From NCBI RefSeq assembly GCF_001428065.1, contig NZ_LMSE01000001.1, forward strand, positions 309,455 to 373,454: a stretch of 64,000 bases of DNA. The letters run 5' to 3'. The stretch's first letter is position 1; each line of letters starts with the position of its first letter. The DNA comes from Nostocoides sp. Soil756 (lineage in GTDB: Bacteria > Actinomycetota > Actinomycetes > Actinomycetales > Dermatophilaceae). The notes beneath the pieces are model-generated. The model was given only the letters and a program-made list of their open reading frames with translations, did no database searches and was not told the DNA's origin. Shown in pieces: positions 31,139 through 39,860 of this stretch. Made by a program: the position numbers and the translations under genes.

Positions 31139-32601
31139 CGGGGCTCCTCCCCCCGCTCGCGGGCCCACCACTGCCGGAAGGTCTCGGTCGGTGGGGTCGG
31201 CACGTCGCGCGCGTCGCTCCACGCGCCGAGACCGGGCACGGCCCGCACGGTGCGGTCGCCGAGCAGACGCCCGGCGGCGGTGGCGGCCCGCTGGGCGCGG
31301 GCCAGCCGTTTCGGGTCCGACAGCACCCACGCGGCCGCCGCCATCGCGGTGGACTCGGCGGTGCGGCCCTCCTGGTCGACGACCCGCCCGCGCAGCTCGA
31401 CGAGCAGCTCGGGGATGTCGATGCGCACCGGGCAGACGTCGAAGCACGCGCCGCAGAGGCTCGAGGCGTAGGGCAGCGACTTGTCGACGTCACTGGTCGT
31501 GCCCCGCAGCTGCGGGTTGAGCACCGCCCCGATCGGCCCGGGGTAGACCGAGCCGTAGGCGTGCCCGCCGGTGCGCTCGTAGACGGGGCAGACGTTGAGG
31601 CAGGCCGAGCAGCGGATGCAGCGCAGGGCCTGGCGACCGAGCCGGTCGGCGAGCACGTGGGTGCGCCCGTTGTCGAGCAGGACGACGTGGACCTCGCTCG
31701 GTCCGTCGCCGTCGTGGACCCCGCTCCACATCGACGTGTACGGGTTCATCCGCTCGCCGGTGCTCGAGCGGGGGAGCAGCTGGAGCATCGGGGCGAGGTC
31801 GTCCCACGACGGCAGGACCTTCTCGATGCCCACGACCGACACGAGGGTCTCGGGCAGCGTGAGGCACATCCGCCCGTTGCCCTCGGACTCGACCACCACC
31901 AGGGTGCCGGTGTCGGCCACGGCGAAGTTCGCCCCGGAGACCGCCACCTTCGCGCGCAGGAACTTCTCGCGCAGGTGCAGCCGGGCGGCCTCGGCCAGCC
32001 CGGCGGGGTCGTCGGTCAGGTCCTCGGGCGCCGGGCGGCCGACCGCTGCCATCTCGCGGCGGAAGATGTCGCGGATCTCACCGCGGCCGCGGTGGATGGC
32101 CGGCACCAGGATGTGGCTCGGGCGGTCGTGGCCGAGCTGGACGATGAGCTCGGCGAGGTCGGTCTCCCAGGCGTTCACGCCCGCGGCCTCGAGGGCCTCG
32201 TTGAGCTCGATCTCCTGGGTGGCCATCGACTTGACCTTGACGACCTCGTCGACGCCCTTGGCGCGCACGATGTCCAGCACGATGCGGTTGGCCTCGGCGG
32301 CGTCCCGCGCCCAGTGCACGGTGGCCCCGTTGGCGACCAGGGTCGTCTCGAGCTGCTCGAGGTAGTCGCCGAGGTGGGCCAGGGCCTCGTCCTTGGCCGC
32401 GGCCCCGGCCACGCGCAGGGCCTCCCACTCGGGCACCTCGGCCACCACGCTCGCCCGCTTGTCGCGGATGGTGTGCGTGGCCTGGCGCAGCGCGCGGCGC
32501 TGCTGGGTGTTCTCGAGCGCGGAGCGGGCGGCGACGGGGAAGGACGGCATCCCGACGAAGACCGCCGAGGTGTCCTGGACCGGGCCGGGGGTGGTCGTCA
32601 C
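31135..32601 (-). CDS. lutB: LutB/LldF-type iron-sulfur lactate utilisation protein
   Basis: 488 residues from a GTG overlapping the lutA stop. An N-terminal LUD domain (KVKSMATQEIELNEALEAAG, AVSGANFAVADTGTLVVVESEGNGR) is followed by two 4Fe-4S motifs, CIRCSACLNVCPVY and CGACFDVCPVRIDIP. It carries electrons from lactate within the LutABC complex. The order lutA-lutB-lutC is standard. Confidence 0.95.
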   Translation of the reverse strand: MTTTPGPVQDTSAVFVGMPSFPVAARSALENTQQRRALRQATHTIRDKRASVVAEVPEWEALRVAGAAAKDEALAHLGDYLEQLETTLVANGATVHWARDAAEANRIVLDIVRAKGVDEVVKVKSMATQEIELNEALEAAGVNAWETDLAELIVQLGHDRPSHILVPAIHRGRGEIRDIFRREMAAVGRPAPEDLTDDPAGLAEAARLHLREKFLRAKVAVSGANFAVADTGTLVVVESEGNGRMCLTLPETLVSVVGIEKVLPSWDDLAPMLQLLPRSSTGERMNPYTSMWSGVHDGDGPSEVHVVLLDNGRTHVLADRLGRQALRCIRCSACLNVCPVYERTGGHAYGSVYPGPIGAVLNPQLRGTTSDVDKSLPYASSLCGACFDVCPVRIDIPELLVELRGRVVDQEGRTAESTAMAAAAWVLSDPKRLARAQRAATAAGRLLGDRTVRAVPGLGAWSDARDVPTPPTETFRQWWARERGEEPR

Positions 32602-33392
32602 AGGGGGTCCTCCTCGGTCGCGGCCAGCACCTCGGCCAGGTGCAGCCGGCGGACCCCGGCGCGCTGCCGGCCGAGGATGCCGCCGATGTGGGCCAGGCAC
32701 GAGCTGTCACCGGCGACGAGCACCTCGGCGCCGGTGTCGACGACGTGCCGGGCCTTGTCGGAGCCCATGGCGACCGAGACGTCCGCGTTCTTCATCGCGA
32801 AGGTCCCGCCGAAGCCGCAGCACTCCTGCGCGCCGGCCAGCTCGACCAGGTCGATGCCGCGCACCGCCCGCAGCAGGCGCAGCGGGCGGTCGCCGACCCC
32901 GAGCATCCGCAGCGAGTGACAGGTGGGGTGGTAGGTCACCCGGTGCGGGAAGTACGCGCCGACGTCGGTGACGCCGAGGACGTCGACCAACAGCTCGGAG
33001 AGCTCGAGGACCCGTGGGGCGAGGACGTCGACGCGGCTGGCGAGGCGGTGGTCGCCCGCGAGCTCGACGATGCGGTGGTGCTGGTGGCGCACCGACCCGA
33101 CGCACGACCCGGACGGGGCGACGACGACGTCGTAGCCCTCGAAGACGTCGACGAAGCGGCGCACCAGCGGTAGCGCCATGGTGCCGTAGCCGGTGTTGGT
33201 GAGCATCTGCCCGCAGCACGTCTGGGCGGCCGGGAACTCCACGTGGCAGCCGAGCCGCTCGAGCAGGCGCACCGTCGCCCGGGGGACCTCGGGCCACATC
33301 GTGTCGTTGAAGCACGTGGCGAACAGCGCCACCCGCAGCCCCGCGGCGGGGCCGGCGGGAGCCGATGCGGGGGGACCGGGACGATGCTCCAT
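32598..33392 (-). CDS. lutA: LutA/LldE-type (Fe-S)-binding oxidoreductase subunit
   Basis: 264 residues from the ATG at 33392. Two CCG domains are seen: QTCCGQMLTNTGY and QECCGFGGTFAMKN, with the paired Cys that bind an Fe-S cluster or hold heterodisulfide-type chemistry, plus FATCFNDTMWPEV at the start. It is the first gene of the lactate-to-PEP operon. No obvious ribosome site is seen. Confidence 0.93.
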   Translation of the reverse strand: MEHRPGPPASAPAGPAAGLRVALFATCFNDTMWPEVPRATVRLLERLGCHVEFPAAQTCCGQMLTNTGYGTMALPLVRRFVDVFEGYDVVVAPSGSCVGSVRHQHHRIVELAGDHRLASRVDVLAPRVLELSELLVDVLGVTDVGAYFPHRVTYHPTCHSLRMLGVGDRPLRLLRAVRGIDLVELAGAQECCGFGGTFAMKNADVSVAMGSDKARHVVDTGAEVLVAGDSSCLAHIGGILGRQRAGVRRLHLAEVLAATEEDPL

Positions 33393-33646
33393 GACAGGAC
33401 CATACGGACCCGGACGGGTCCCCGGGCCGTCCGGGCGCGCGGTTCCTTGCGGCGGCGGCGAGGAGGCATTACCCGGCCGCTGCGAGAAGGCGGCCGCCGA
33501 GCGCTCCGGACCGTTTCCGTGCGCCGGTTCGGAACTGGGGCCCGAGCCCCTTCCGCGGCACCCCCGGAAATGGCGTCGTCGGAATCGGACGCCGGTTTCC
33601 GGGACGGGTTTTCCCACTCTTCCCGGTGGGCAGTGACGCGGCGGGT

Positions 33647-34243
33647 TCAGCGGCGGCCGGCAGGGGGCGCCAGCCGGGGGCAGCCGGCGCATTCCGAACA
33701 GCCCGGAAGGGCGTAGATGAGACAGCACGACGCGCGCAGTAGGACCCCCGGGGCGACCGCCCCGGCCGTGGCCTCGGCCTCGCGCCGGGCGGCCCGCCAC
33801 ATGTCGTCCACGAGGGCGTCGCGGGTGTGCTCGCCCAGCCGCACCGCCGAGGGGTAGTCGCGGGCCAGTGGGGCCGCCACGGCGCGGTAGTCGGCCTCGG
33901 CGGCGTCGAGGCGCGCGCCGAGGTCGCGGGGGTCGGCGACGAGCGGGGGCAGCGCCACCACCTCGGGCACCAGGGTGGTGCCCGTCGCGAAGGTGAGTCC
34001 GGCCAGGTCGGGGGCGCGCCACGGTCCGGCGGCGGCCGCGTGGGCGGCGGTGTGCGCGGGGACCTGCAGCAGCCACTGGAGCACGAAGACGGCGGCCACG
34101 GCCGGTGGCGCCGCACCGTCGTACCAGCGGGCGTGCAGACGCGAGAGAGCGGCCGCCCAGGCGAGGGCATCGTCGCTGGTGAGGGGGTGCGGCAACGGGT
34201 CGGTGACCACGGCGAAGGTGAGCCAGGCGTGCCGGGCGGACAT
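33647..34243 (-). CDS. FhuF-like ferric-siderophore reductase family protein
   Basis: 198 residues. The FhuF C-terminal 2Fe-2S signature is present: RASCCLIYALPGCSECAGCP (CC...C..C). The rest is Ala-rich and helical, as in small actinobacterial members. It could reduce ferric iron released from siderophores in the cytosol. No siderophore gene is adjacent. The upstream gene lutA lies 254 bases away across a spacer with no clear feature. Confidence 0.75.
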   Translation of the reverse strand: MSARHAWLTFAVVTDPLPHPLTSDDALAWAAALSRLHARWYDGAAPPAVAAVFVLQWLLQVPAHTAAHAAAAGPWRAPDLAGLTFATGTTLVPEVVALPPLVADPRDLGARLDAAEADYRAVAAPLARDYPSAVRLGEHTRDALVDDMWRAARREAEATAGAVAPGVLLRASCCLIYALPGCSECAGCPRLAPPAGRR

Positions 34244-34299
34244 GCGAGCGGCGGCGACACCCGGGTCGGGTGCCGCCGCCGTGGCCGAGGATGCGCTCG

Positions 34300-34629
34300 T
34301 CAGGAGGTGGCCTTCTCGTACGCCTCTTGGATCTCGGTGGAGATCCGGCCACGGTCACTGATGTCGTAGCCGTTCTCGCGGGCCCACGTCCGGATGGCGC
34401 CGACGTCGCGGCGGCCGGGGCGGGGCGATGCCGTGCGGGCGCTGCGGCGGCCACCGGTGCGCTCGGCGTGCCCGATCCACAGGGCGAGCGAGTCGCGCAG
34501 CTTGGTGGCGTTCTCGCTCGTGAGGTCGATCTCGTAGCTGACGCCGTCGAGCGCGAACGTCACGGTCTCGTCCGCCGGCGACTCCTTGTCGACGTCGTCG
34601 ACGAGGAGGACCTGAACCTTCTTGGCCAT
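34300..34629 (-). CDS. lsr2: Nucleoid-associated protein Lsr2
   Basis: 109 residues. The N-terminal dimerisation half is MAKKVQVLLVDDVD...DETVTFALDGVSYEIDLTSENA. The C-terminal half has an AT-hook-like PRPGRRDVGAIRTWARENGYDISDRGRISTEI. It silences AT-rich and foreign DNA. AAGGAC lies eight bases before the ATG. The upstream spacer (34630-34755) is AT-rich, which Lsr2 could bind for autoregulation. The lsr2/lysS neighbourhood is conserved in actinobacteria. Confidence 0.97.
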   Translation of the reverse strand: MAKKVQVLLVDDVDKESPADETVTFALDGVSYEIDLTSENATKLRDSLALWIGHAERTGGRRSARTASPRPGRRDVGAIRTWARENGYDISDRGRISTEIQEAYEKATS

Positions 34630-34755
34630 CTGGGGTGTCCTTAGGGGTGGTCATTCATTGTCGGGGCACAGGAGAGCATGCCCCGGATCGGGTATGAGGA
34701 GACTCTAGTCGCGGTAAAGCAACGGTAAAGAGGAAAACCCGGAAACTCGCGGGGC

Positions 34756-34968
34756 TCAGACCGCCGGGCCGTCGGTATTCTCGCCGGCGTCCCCGTGGGC
34801 GGGGTTCTCCCTCGCCTTTTCGGCGGCGTCCTGCTCGTTCTCGAACCGACGCTGAGCGAGCCGCTCGTTGCGGTCGCCCTCGAGGATGCGCTTCATGAGG
34901 AAGTAGAAGAGGGTGGCCACGAAGATGGTGGGGACCAGCGCGGCCAGGTAGGGCCAGACGACGTCCAC
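34756..34968 (-). CDS. Small single-span membrane protein between lysS and lsr2
   Basis: 70 residues from a GTG five bases... after the lysS stop region (TGA, two bases, GTG) with GGAGG seven bases upstream. A hydrophobic segment (residues 4-25: VWPYLAALVPTIFVATLFYFLM) is followed by a charged tail rich in Glu/Arg/Gln ending in a disordered acidic stretch. Family not recognised, but a short membrane protein in this position is common among actinobacteria, which supports it as a gene. Function unknown. Confidence 0.7.
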   Translation of the reverse strand: MDVVWPYLAALVPTIFVATLFYFLMKRILEGDRNERLAQRRFENEQDAAEKARENPAHGDAGENTDGPAV

Positions 34969-34970
34969 GC

Positions 34971-36470
34971 TCAGGCCTCCGGCTTCAGGTGGGGGAACAG
35001 GATGGTCTCGCGGATGTTCGCGCCGGTGAAGAACATGACCAGGCGGTCGACCCCGAGCCCGAGACCGCCCATCGGCGGAGCGCCGTACTCCAGCGCCCGC
35101 AGGAAGTCCTCGTCGAGCTGCATCGCCTCGGGGTCGCCGCCAGCGGCCCGCAGCGACTGGGCCGTGAGCACCTCGCGCTGCACCACCGGGTCGACGAGCT
35201 CGGAGAAGCCGGTGCCGCGCTCGACCCCGCCGATGATCAGGTCCCAGGCCTCGATGAGGCCGGGCTCGCTGCGGTGCGGGCGAGCCAGCGGCTGGGCGAT
35301 GGCGGGGTAGTCGCACAGGAAGGTCGGCTGGAGCAGGCCCGGCTCGACCAGCTCGCCGAGCAGCTCGAGGAAGACCTTGTCCTTCTCCAGGGCCGGGTCG
35401 ACCTCGACCCCGTGCTCCGCGGCGTACCGCAGGAGGGTCTCCTTCGGGGTGTCGATGGTGACGGTCTCGCCGACCGCCTGCGAGACGCCCTCGTGGACCG
35501 GGAGCCAGCGCCACTCGCCGTCGAGGTCGACGGTGCCGGCGGGGGTCTCGACGACCCGCGAGCCCAGGGCGTCGGCCACCCCGAGGTACAGGTCGCGCAT
35601 GAGGGCGCCGATGCTGCGCTGGTCGCCCCAGGCCTGGTAGGCCTCGAGCATCGTGAACTCCGGCGAGTGGGTGGCGTCCACGCCCTCGTTGCGGAAGATC
35701 CGGCCCATCTCGTAGACCCGGTCGACGCCGCCGACGACGGCCTTCTTGAGGTTCAGCTCCAGGGCGATGCGCAGCACCATGTCCTGGTCGAAGGCGTTGA
35801 GGTGGGTGCGGAACGGGCGGGCGGCGGCGCCGCCGTGCACGAGCTGGATGACGGGGGTCTCGACCTCGAGGTAGCCCTGCTCCTCGAGCACGCCGCGCAG
35901 GGCCCGCAGGGCGGCGGCCTTGGTGCGCACCATGTCGCGGGCCTCCTGGCGCACGACCAGGTCGGCGTAGCGCTGGCGGACCCGGCTCTCCTCCGACAGC
36001 TCCTTGTGCAGGACCGGCAGCGGCCGCAGGGCCTTGCTCGCCATGCCCCACCGCGAGGCCATGACCGAGAGCTCGCCGCGGCGCGAGCTGATGACGCGCC
36101 CCTCGACCCACACGTGGTCGCCGAGGTCGACGTCGGCCTTGAACGCGGCCAGCGCCTCGTCGCCGACCTCGGCCAGGCTCAGCATCACCTGGAGGCGGGT
36201 CCCCGCCCCCTCCTGGAGCGTGGCGAACGCGAGCTTGCCGGTGGTCCGGACGAACACCACCCGGCCGGCCACGGCCACGACGTCCGCGGTCTCCTCCCCC
36301 GACTCCAGGTGGCCCCACTGCTCGCGCACCTGCTCGAGGGAGTGCGTGCGCGGGACGGACACCGGGTAGGCGTCCCCGCCTGCGGCCAGCAGGCGCTCGC
36401 GCTTCTCACGGCGGATCCGCAGCTGCTCGGGCAGGTCGACCTCGGGGGCGGGCGCGGCGTTCTCGGTCAC
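34971..36470 (-). CDS. lysS: Lysyl-tRNA synthetase, class II
   Basis: 499 residues from GTG 36470; a TTG at 36479 would add three residues. It charges tRNA-Lys. An N-terminal OB anticodon-binding fold (VAVAGRVVFVRTTGKLAFATL) leads into the class II catalytic domain with motif 2 region RIFRNEGVDATHSPEFTMLEAYQAW and motif 3 GLGLGVDRLVM. TACGCT lies eight bases before the GTG, so the message may be near-leaderless. A small membrane protein and lsr2 follow on the same strand. Confidence 0.97.
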   Translation of the reverse strand: MTENAAPAPEVDLPEQLRIRREKRERLLAAGGDAYPVSVPRTHSLEQVREQWGHLESGEETADVVAVAGRVVFVRTTGKLAFATLQEGAGTRLQVMLSLAEVGDEALAAFKADVDLGDHVWVEGRVISSRRGELSVMASRWGMASKALRPLPVLHKELSEESRVRQRYADLVVRQEARDMVRTKAAALRALRGVLEEQGYLEVETPVIQLVHGGAAARPFRTHLNAFDQDMVLRIALELNLKKAVVGGVDRVYEMGRIFRNEGVDATHSPEFTMLEAYQAWGDQRSIGALMRDLYLGVADALGSRVVETPAGTVDLDGEWRWLPVHEGVSQAVGETVTIDTPKETLLRYAAEHGVEVDPALEKDKVFLELLGELVEPGLLQPTFLCDYPAIAQPLARPHRSEPGLIEAWDLIIGGVERGTGFSELVDPVVQREVLTAQSLRAAGGDPEAMQLDEDFLRALEYGAPPMGGLGLGVDRLVMFFTGANIRETILFPHLKPEA

Positions 36471-36520
36471 GGAGGTCAAGCGTACGAGGTGCCCACCACG
36501 CCGCCGTCACCGTCCACCCG

Positions 36521-37534
36521 TCACGCGGAGGGGGGCGCCGCCCCCGGAGGCGGGGCCGTCGACGTGCGCACGACGAGGCGCGGTGCGATGACCACGTCGC
36601 CCACCGTGCCGGTGCCCTCGATGAGGGCCAGCGCCGTCCGGACGCTCTGGGCGGCCATCGTGGCGGGGTCCTGGCTGACGCTGGTCAGCAGGACCGTGCC
36701 GAGGCGCGCGATCGGGCTGTCGTCGTAGCCGACGACGGACACGTCGCCGGGCACGTCGAGGCCCTCGCGCAACAGGGCGTCGCGCAGCCCCAGGGCGCAC
36801 CGGTCGTTGAAGGCGACCACCGCCGTCGGTCGGGTCGCCCGCGGCTCGGCGGCCACCCGAGCGCCCGCCTCCAGGCCTCCGGACTCGGTGGCTCCGGCGG
36901 CCAGGACCACCGCCTCGTCGGCCAGCCCCCGGGCCCGCATCGCCGCGCGGTACCCGCGCCGGCGGGCGGTGGCGATGGGGCCCCGCCCCCCGTCGGCGTA
37001 GGCGACCCGGCGGTGCCCGAGGTCGACGAGATGGTCGACGGCCAGGCGCAGCCCGGCGGCGTCGTCGGCCCACACCCCGCGGGCGCGTGCGGCTCCGGGC
37101 CGCCCGAGCACGACCACCGGGGTCTGGGCGGCCAGCGCATCGAGGGCGCCGGCGCCCAGCGTCGTCCCGAGCATGAGGACGGCGGCGCACCGCGAGTCGA
37201 GCAGGGTGTCGGCGGCGGCCCGCTCGTCCCGTCGCGAGGTGGTGGAGGACAGGACCAGGTCGAGGCCGGTCCCGGTCAGCGCGCCGTCGAGCGCGTCCAC
37301 CAGCGCCGCGTGGAAGGGGTGGCTGACGTCGAGCACCACCCCGAGCAGGGGGGACCGCTTGCGGGCGAGGGTGCTCGCGCTGCGGTCCGCGCGGTACCCC
37401 AGGGCGGCGGCCGCTGCCTCCACGGCGCCGCGTGTCGCCGCGCTCGGCCCCGGCTGTCCGCGCAGCACGAGCGAGGCGGTCGCGGGGGAGACTCCGGCCC
37501 GGACGGCGACGTCGGCGAGACGGGCGCGCGGCAT
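36521..37534 (-). CDS. LacI family regulator, divergent from the P450 gene
   Basis: 337 residues. The N-terminal LacI HTH is ARLADVAVRAGVSPATASLVLRGQPGPSAATRGAVEAAAAALGYRADRSAS, followed by a periplasmic-binding-protein-like sensor domain (VVLDVSHPFHAALVDALD, VVGYDDSPIARLGTVLLTSVSQDP). It is divergent from the P450 fusion with 108 bases between starts; the perfect palindrome at 37594-37609 between them is its likely operator. The inducer is unknown. The sensor fold suggests a sugar or sugar-like molecule. Confidence 0.93.
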   Translation of the reverse strand: MPRARLADVAVRAGVSPATASLVLRGQPGPSAATRGAVEAAAAALGYRADRSASTLARKRSPLLGVVLDVSHPFHAALVDALDGALTGTGLDLVLSSTTSRRDERAAADTLLDSRCAAVLMLGTTLGAGALDALAAQTPVVVLGRPGAARARGVWADDAAGLRLAVDHLVDLGHRRVAYADGGRGPIATARRRGYRAAMRARGLADEAVVLAAGATESGGLEAGARVAAEPRATRPTAVVAFNDRCALGLRDALLREGLDVPGDVSVVGYDDSPIARLGTVLLTSVSQDPATMAAQSVRTALALIEGTGTVGDVVIAPRLVVRTSTAPPPGAAPPSA

Positions 37535-37561
37535 GGCGGCATCCTCGCACCGGTCGACCCG

Positions 37562-37609
37562 TTGACAGGGGCAGGGGTGGCCGAGCAGACTGACTTAAAG
37601 CGCTTTAAG
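37562..37609 (+). promoter_or_regulatory. Promoter and LacI operator of the P450-reductase gene
   Basis: TTGACA (37562-37567), an 18-base spacer and CAGACT (37586-37591) form a sigma-70-like promoter. Directly after the -10 lies the perfect 16-base palindrome CTTAAAGCGCTTTAAG (37594-37609), in the position where a repressor would cover the transcription start. Confidence 0.75.
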
Positions 37610-37642
37610 ACTTTGCTCGTCCCCCTGCCCTCGGGAGCCCCG

Positions 37643-39853
37643 ATGACCGTCACCGCGACCCGCCGCGAGTACGACCCGTTCTCCGACGCCTTCAAGGCCG
37701 ACCCGTTCCCCGTCTACGACTGGCTGCGCGAGGAGGCGCCGGTCTACCACTCCGAGCGCTGGGGCTGGTGGGCGCTCTCGCGCTTCGAGGACGTGCGGGC
37801 CGCGGCCACCGACCCCGAGACCTTCCGCTCCTTCGAGGGCATCGACATCGACGACACCGCGAAGGACCAGTCCGGGCCCGGGTTCCTCCCGGACCTCGAC
37901 AACCCCCGCCACGACGAGGTGCGCCAGGTCGTCCAGCCGTTCTTCCTGCCCCGCCGGATCGCCGAGCGGGAGGACGCGATCCGGGCCGTCATCCGCGAGC
38001 ACGTGGCGCCGTGGCGCGACCGGGGGCACGTCGACCTCGCGCAGGAGCTGGCCTGGCCGGTCCCCAACGACGTCTTCTTCGCGGTGCTGGGGCTCCCGGG
38101 GCGGAGAGAGGACCCGCAGACCCGAGCCCGGCTCGACACCTGGGTGCACCAGCTGAAGGACCGCCGTCCCGGCGACCAGCGGCTGACTCCGCTCGCCACG
38201 GCCGCGACGGAGGGCATCCGCGACTACTTCGTCGAGCTGCTGCGCGACCGGCGGGCCCACCCGCGTGACGACGTGCTGACCCACCTCGTGCAGGCCGAGG
38301 TGGGGGGCCGCCCGTTCGCGGAGGAGGACATCACCCCGGCCTCGGAGGTCCTCGGGCTGATGATGGTCCTCTTCCTCGGCGGGGTGGAGTCGACCGCCGG
38401 CCTCATCGCGACGACCCTCAAGCTGCTGGCCGATCACCCGGACCAGCGCGAGCTCGTCCTGGCCGACCCCTCGCTCATCCCGGCCGCGGTCGACGAGGCG
38501 GTGCGGTGGAACACCCCGCTCCAGCTCGTGGGCCGCACGACGTCGCGCCCGGTCACCCTGCACGGCACGACGATCCCGGCGGGGGCGCGCGTCGTCCTCG
38601 TCTACGGGGCGGCCAACCGGGACGAGCGCCGGTTCGCCGATGCCGACCGGTTCCTCGTGACGCGGGAGCGCTCCCGCCACCTCGGCTTCGGCGAGGGGAT
38701 GCACGGCTGCCTCGGCCGGCCGCTCGCCCTGCTCGAGACCCAGGTCGCCCTGGAGGAGGTGCTGCCGGTCCTCGGCCGGTACGAGCTCTGCGGACCACCC
38801 GAGCGGTACCGCAGCACGCCCAACATGCACGTCTGGTGGCACCTGCCGGTGTCCTTCACCCCGCCGGGCGATCGGGGGGAGGCCGGCGCGGCCGTCTCGC
38901 GGCTCACCGGCGAGACGATGACCGAGGCCGTCGTCGAGACCAAGGAGGCGGTGAGCGACGGCGTGGTCGCCCTCACCCTGCGCCCGGCGTCCGGGGGGAC
39001 GTTCCCGGCGTGGCAGCCGGGCTCCCACGTCGACCTCGTCCTCCCCGGGGTGCGCACCCGCCAGTACTCGCTGTGCGGCGACCCGACCGACCGTTCGACC
39101 TACCGGCTGGGCGTGCTGCGCGAGCCGGCGAGCCGGGGCACGTCGGAGTACGTGCACGCCGACCTGCGCGCCGGCGACGTCGTCCGGGTCGTGGGCCCGC
39201 GCAACCACTTCCGGCTCGTGCAGTCCGCTCGCCACGTGTTCGTGGCGGGCGGTATCGGCATCACGCCGATCCTGCCCATGGTGCGGGAGGCGCACGCCCG
39301 CGGCACCGACTGGCACCTCACCTACGGCGGCCGCAGCCGCTCCTCGATGGCCTTCCTCGACGAGCTGGCCGCCTACGGCGACCGGGTCACCGTCGCGCCC
39401 CAGGACGAGGTCGGGCTGCTCGACCTGCCGAGCGTTCTCGGAGCACCGCGCAGCGACACCAGCGTCTACTGCTGCGGCCCGGGCCCGCTGCTCGACGCGG
39501 TGGAGGAGGCCTGTGCGGCGTGGCCCCGGGGCTCGCTGCACACCGAGCGCTTCGTCGCGCGGCCGCTCACCGAGCCGGCGCGCGCCGGCTCCTTCGAGGT
39601 CGAGCTGCGCGCGAGCGGGCGCACCGTGACGGTCGGGCCCGACGTCACGGTGCTCGACGCGATCGCGGCCGCCGGTGTCCCGACCGTCTCCTCGTGCAAC
39701 GAGGGCACCTGCGGGACGTGCGAGACCACCGTGCTGGAAGGGGTCCCCGACCACCGGGACTCGGTCCTGGACGACACCGAGCGCGAGGCGAACGACTGCC
39801 TGATGATCTGCGTCTCCCGGTCGTGCACGGCCAGGCTCGTCCTCGACCTGTGA
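37643..39853 (+). CDS. Self-sufficient cytochrome P450-reductase fusion (CYP116B-like, class VII)
   Basis: 736 residues from the ATG with GGGAG five bases upstream. The P450 domain (about residues 1-415) has GGVEST in helix I (246-251), ExxR at Glu285/Arg288, and heme ligand Cys356 in FGEGMHGCLG. The phthalate-dioxygenase-reductase-like part follows: FMN site RQYSL (Arg473), NADH site GGIGITP (about 536), and a plant-type 2Fe-2S domain with C685, C690, C693 and C723 (spacing 4-2-29). One chain thus holds the whole electron path from NAD(P)H to heme. Substrate unknown; relatives hydroxylate or O-demethylate aromatic and aliphatic compounds. It converges on gntR with a 7-base spacer. Confidence 0.92.
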   Translation: MTVTATRREYDPFSDAFKADPFPVYDWLREEAPVYHSERWGWWALSRFEDVRAAATDPETFRSFEGIDIDDTAKDQSGPGFLPDLDNPRHDEVRQVVQPFFLPRRIAEREDAIRAVIREHVAPWRDRGHVDLAQELAWPVPNDVFFAVLGLPGRREDPQTRARLDTWVHQLKDRRPGDQRLTPLATAATEGIRDYFVELLRDRRAHPRDDVLTHLVQAEVGGRPFAEEDITPASEVLGLMMVLFLGGVESTAGLIATTLKLLADHPDQRELVLADPSLIPAAVDEAVRWNTPLQLVGRTTSRPVTLHGTTIPAGARVVLVYGAANRDERRFADADRFLVTRERSRHLGFGEGMHGCLGRPLALLETQVALEEVLPVLGRYELCGPPERYRSTPNMHVWWHLPVSFTPPGDRGEAGAAVSRLTGETMTEAVVETKEAVSDGVVALTLRPASGGTFPAWQPGSHVDLVLPGVRTRQYSLCGDPTDRSTYRLGVLREPASRGTSEYVHADLRAGDVVRVVGPRNHFRLVQSARHVFVAGGIGITPILPMVREAHARGTDWHLTYGGRSRSSMAFLDELAAYGDRVTVAPQDEVGLLDLPSVLGAPRSDTSVYCCGPGPLLDAVEEACAAWPRGSLHTERFVARPLTEPARAGSFEVELRASGRTVTVGPDVTVLDAIAAAGVPTVSSCNEGTCGTCETTVLEGVPDHRDSVLDDTEREANDCLMICVSRSCTARLVLDL

Positions 39854-39860
39854 CGGTGGC

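Noticed and set aside
33393-33646. Possible gene or RNA in the lutA to FhuF-like spacer
   Set aside because: No ribosome site, no conserved-looking frame and only weak hairpins.
37013-37642. N-terminal extension of the P450 frame
   Set aside because: It is antisense to the LacI gene; promoter, operator and ribosome site all support the ATG at 37643.
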